The notes below the pieces were generated by a model. The model did not search any database. It was not told the DNA's origin and saw only the letters and a program-made list of their open reading frames with translations. A stretch of DNA of 64,000 nt from Roseateles_B sp041912595 (lineage in GTDB: Bacteria > Pseudomonadota > Gammaproteobacteria > Burkholderiales > Burkholderiaceae_C): positions 37,236 to 101,235 of the forward strand of contig JAYRMR010000012.1 in assembly GCA_041912595.1 (NCBI GenBank). Reading direction: 5' to 3'. Positions 61,585-64,000 of this stretch are shown here, in pieces. Position 1 is the stretch's first letter, and each line of letters starts with the position of its first letter. A program made the position numbers and the translations under genes.

Positions 61585-62675
61585 GCCTGGCGCCAGCCAT
61601 CCTCGCGGGCCCCGGCCCGGCCCAGCGCCGCGCCATGGCCAAGGCCATCACGCTGCTGGAGTCCACCCGCGCCGACCACCGCGCGCAGGCCGACGCCCTG
61701 CTCGGCGAGCTGCTGCCGCACACCGGCCGCTCGCTGCGGCTCGGGATCTCCGGCGTGCCGGGCGTGGGCAAGAGCACCTTCATCGAGGCGCTCGGCCTCT
61801 TCCTCATCGAGCGCGGTCACCGCGTGGCAGTGCTGGCGGTGGACCCGTCCAGCACGGTCTCCGGCGGCTCCATCCTCGGGGACAAGACCCGCATGGAGCG
61901 CCTCTCCATGGACGAGCGCGCCTACATCCGCCCCAGCCCCAGCAGCGGCACGCTGGGCGGCGTGGCCGAGAAGACGCGCGAAGCGATGCTGGTCTGCGAG
62001 GCCGCGGGCTTCGACGTGGTGATCGTCGAGACCGTGGGCGTGGGCCAGAGCGAGACCGCCGTGGCGGGCATGACGGACATGTACGTGCTGCTGCAGCTGC
62101 CCAATGCCGGCGACGAGCTCCAGGCCATCAAGAAGGGCGTGATGGAGCTGGCCGACCTGGTGGTGATCAACAAGGCCGACGTGGACCCGGCGGCGGCCAC
62201 GCGGGCGCAGGCCCAGATCATGTCCTCGCTGCGCCTGCTCGGCATGCACGGCCGGCCCGAGCATGCGGCGCATGACGAGACGCTGTGGCATCCCATCGCC
62301 ATGCAGCTCAGCGCGCTGAAGTTCCAGGGTCTGAAGGAGTTCTGGACCGCGGTCGAGCAGTTCCGCCAGCGGCAGAGCGCCGGCGGCCGCTGGGACGCCA
62401 AACGCCAGCAGCAGGCCCTGGCCTGGATGTGGGAACGCATCCAGGGCGGGCTCAAGGCCGCCTTCATGGCTGACGCGTCCGTGCGCGCCCAGCTGCCGGA
62501 CACCACCGCCCGCGTGCTCGCCGGCCAGCTGGCGCCCTCGACGGCAGCCCGCGCGCTCCTCACCGCTTTCCATGGCCCGGCCCCCGCGGCCGGGCTGTCT
62601 TCCCCGACATCCGATTCCCCCAGTTCCCAGGTGCCAGGTCTTGCCCCCGCGGCAGGGTCCGGCGCTGCCTCGTGA
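61581..62675 (+). CDS. meaB: Methylmalonyl-CoA mutase-associated GTPase MeaB
   Basis: A 364-residue G3E/SIMIBI GTPase. The Walker A is GISGVPGVGKSTFIEALG, switch I/Walker B lies around VLAVDPSSTVSGGSILGDKT, and the guanine-specificity motif is DLVVINKADVD. The body after about residue 320 is a normal helical dimerisation part, but the last 35 or so residues are a Ser/Pro/Ala-rich tail. MeaB guards adenosylcobalamin loading into the mutase and repairs inactivated enzyme. It overlaps the GNAT stop by 4 bases and is followed by the carboxylase gene after 10 bases. Confidence 0.95.
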   Translation: MSLAPAILAGPGPAQRRAMAKAITLLESTRADHRAQADALLGELLPHTGRSLRLGISGVPGVGKSTFIEALGLFLIERGHRVAVLAVDPSSTVSGGSILGDKTRMERLSMDERAYIRPSPSSGTLGGVAEKTREAMLVCEAAGFDVVIVETVGVGQSETAVAGMTDMYVLLQLPNAGDELQAIKKGVMELADLVVINKADVDPAAATRAQAQIMSSLRLLGMHGRPEHAAHDETLWHPIAMQLSALKFQGLKEFWTAVEQFRQRQSAGGRWDAKRQQQALAWMWERIQGGLKAAFMADASVRAQLPDTTARVLAGQLAPSTAARALLTAFHGPAPAAGLSSPTSDSPSSQVPGLAPAAGSGAAS

Positions 62676-62685
62676 AAGGACCGTT

Positions 62686-64000
<1,315 letters not shown>

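Overview
The window is a very GC-rich bacterial chromosome segment with strongly G/C-biased third codon positions. Its gene families (Burkholderiales-type CobD/CbiB, DUF2789, DUF2788, DUF2189, UbiT/UbiV/UbiU, NsrR with two NnrS-like proteins, a methylmalonyl-CoA mutase operon) suggest a betaproteobacterium of the order Burkholderiales, probably near the Roseateles/Rubrivivax/Leptothrix group. That placement is an inference from gene content. I saw no prophage, insertion sequence, CRISPR array, rRNA operon or replication origin. One tRNA gene (Ala, anticodon CGC) is present.

Layout. 1-6.3 kb holds housekeeping genes (end of cobD/cbiB, an SDR, a pseudouridine synthase, a phosphatase), an MFS exporter with a Cys-rich regulator and a perfect palindrome upstream, a TPR protein and a thioesterase. 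6.4-13.2 kb is a thiol/efflux module: DUF2892, OsmC, thioredoxin 2, DUF2892, RND pump and adaptor on the minus strand, divergent from an ArsR-family regulator and a rhodanese, with a palindrome between them. 13.3-16.1 kb pairs a PotD-like periplasmic binding protein with a diguanylate cyclase. 16.2-26.1 kb is an anaerobic/nitric-oxide block: one probable six-gene operon (DUF2249, nnrS, nsrR, ccoG, DUF59, second NnrS-like gene) behind a perfect FNR box, then ubiT, ubiV and ubiU for oxygen-independent ubiquinone synthesis, a Crp/Fnr regulator and a secreted double-PilJ (P-box) protein. 27.5-31.2 kb is a copper module (small Cys-rich secreted protein, TolC-family lipoprotein, multicopper oxidase) behind a CueR-type promoter. 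It is followed by an orphan modA. 32.0-37.3 kb is a trehalose module (GH15, a membrane-anchored OtsA, OtsB). 37.4-42.3 kb holds a chemoreceptor interrupted by one in-frame amber codon, tRNA-Ala, an arylformamidase-like hydrolase and three small membrane-protein genes.

The most unusual object is a 12.35-kb gene at 42.5-54.8 kb. It encodes a 4117-residue protein built almost entirely of octapeptide repeats (about 480, estimated from length). The octads are arranged in 17-octad and 10-octad modules, so that a PGNQFGG marker recurs at exactly 657 or 1065 nt. The protein ends in a cassette with four EF-hand-like calcium loops. It is transcribed away from a glycosyltransferase, a hexapeptide-repeat acyltransferase and (convergently) a SAM methyltransferase, so a modified surface or secreted protein is a reasonable hypothesis.

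58.2-64.0 kb is the propionyl-CoA to succinyl-CoA operon: a GntR regulator divergent from methylmalonyl-CoA mutase, a GNAT protein, MeaB and the start of the propionyl-CoA carboxylase beta subunit, which runs off the window. A 16-bp perfect palindrome lies between the regulator and the mutase.
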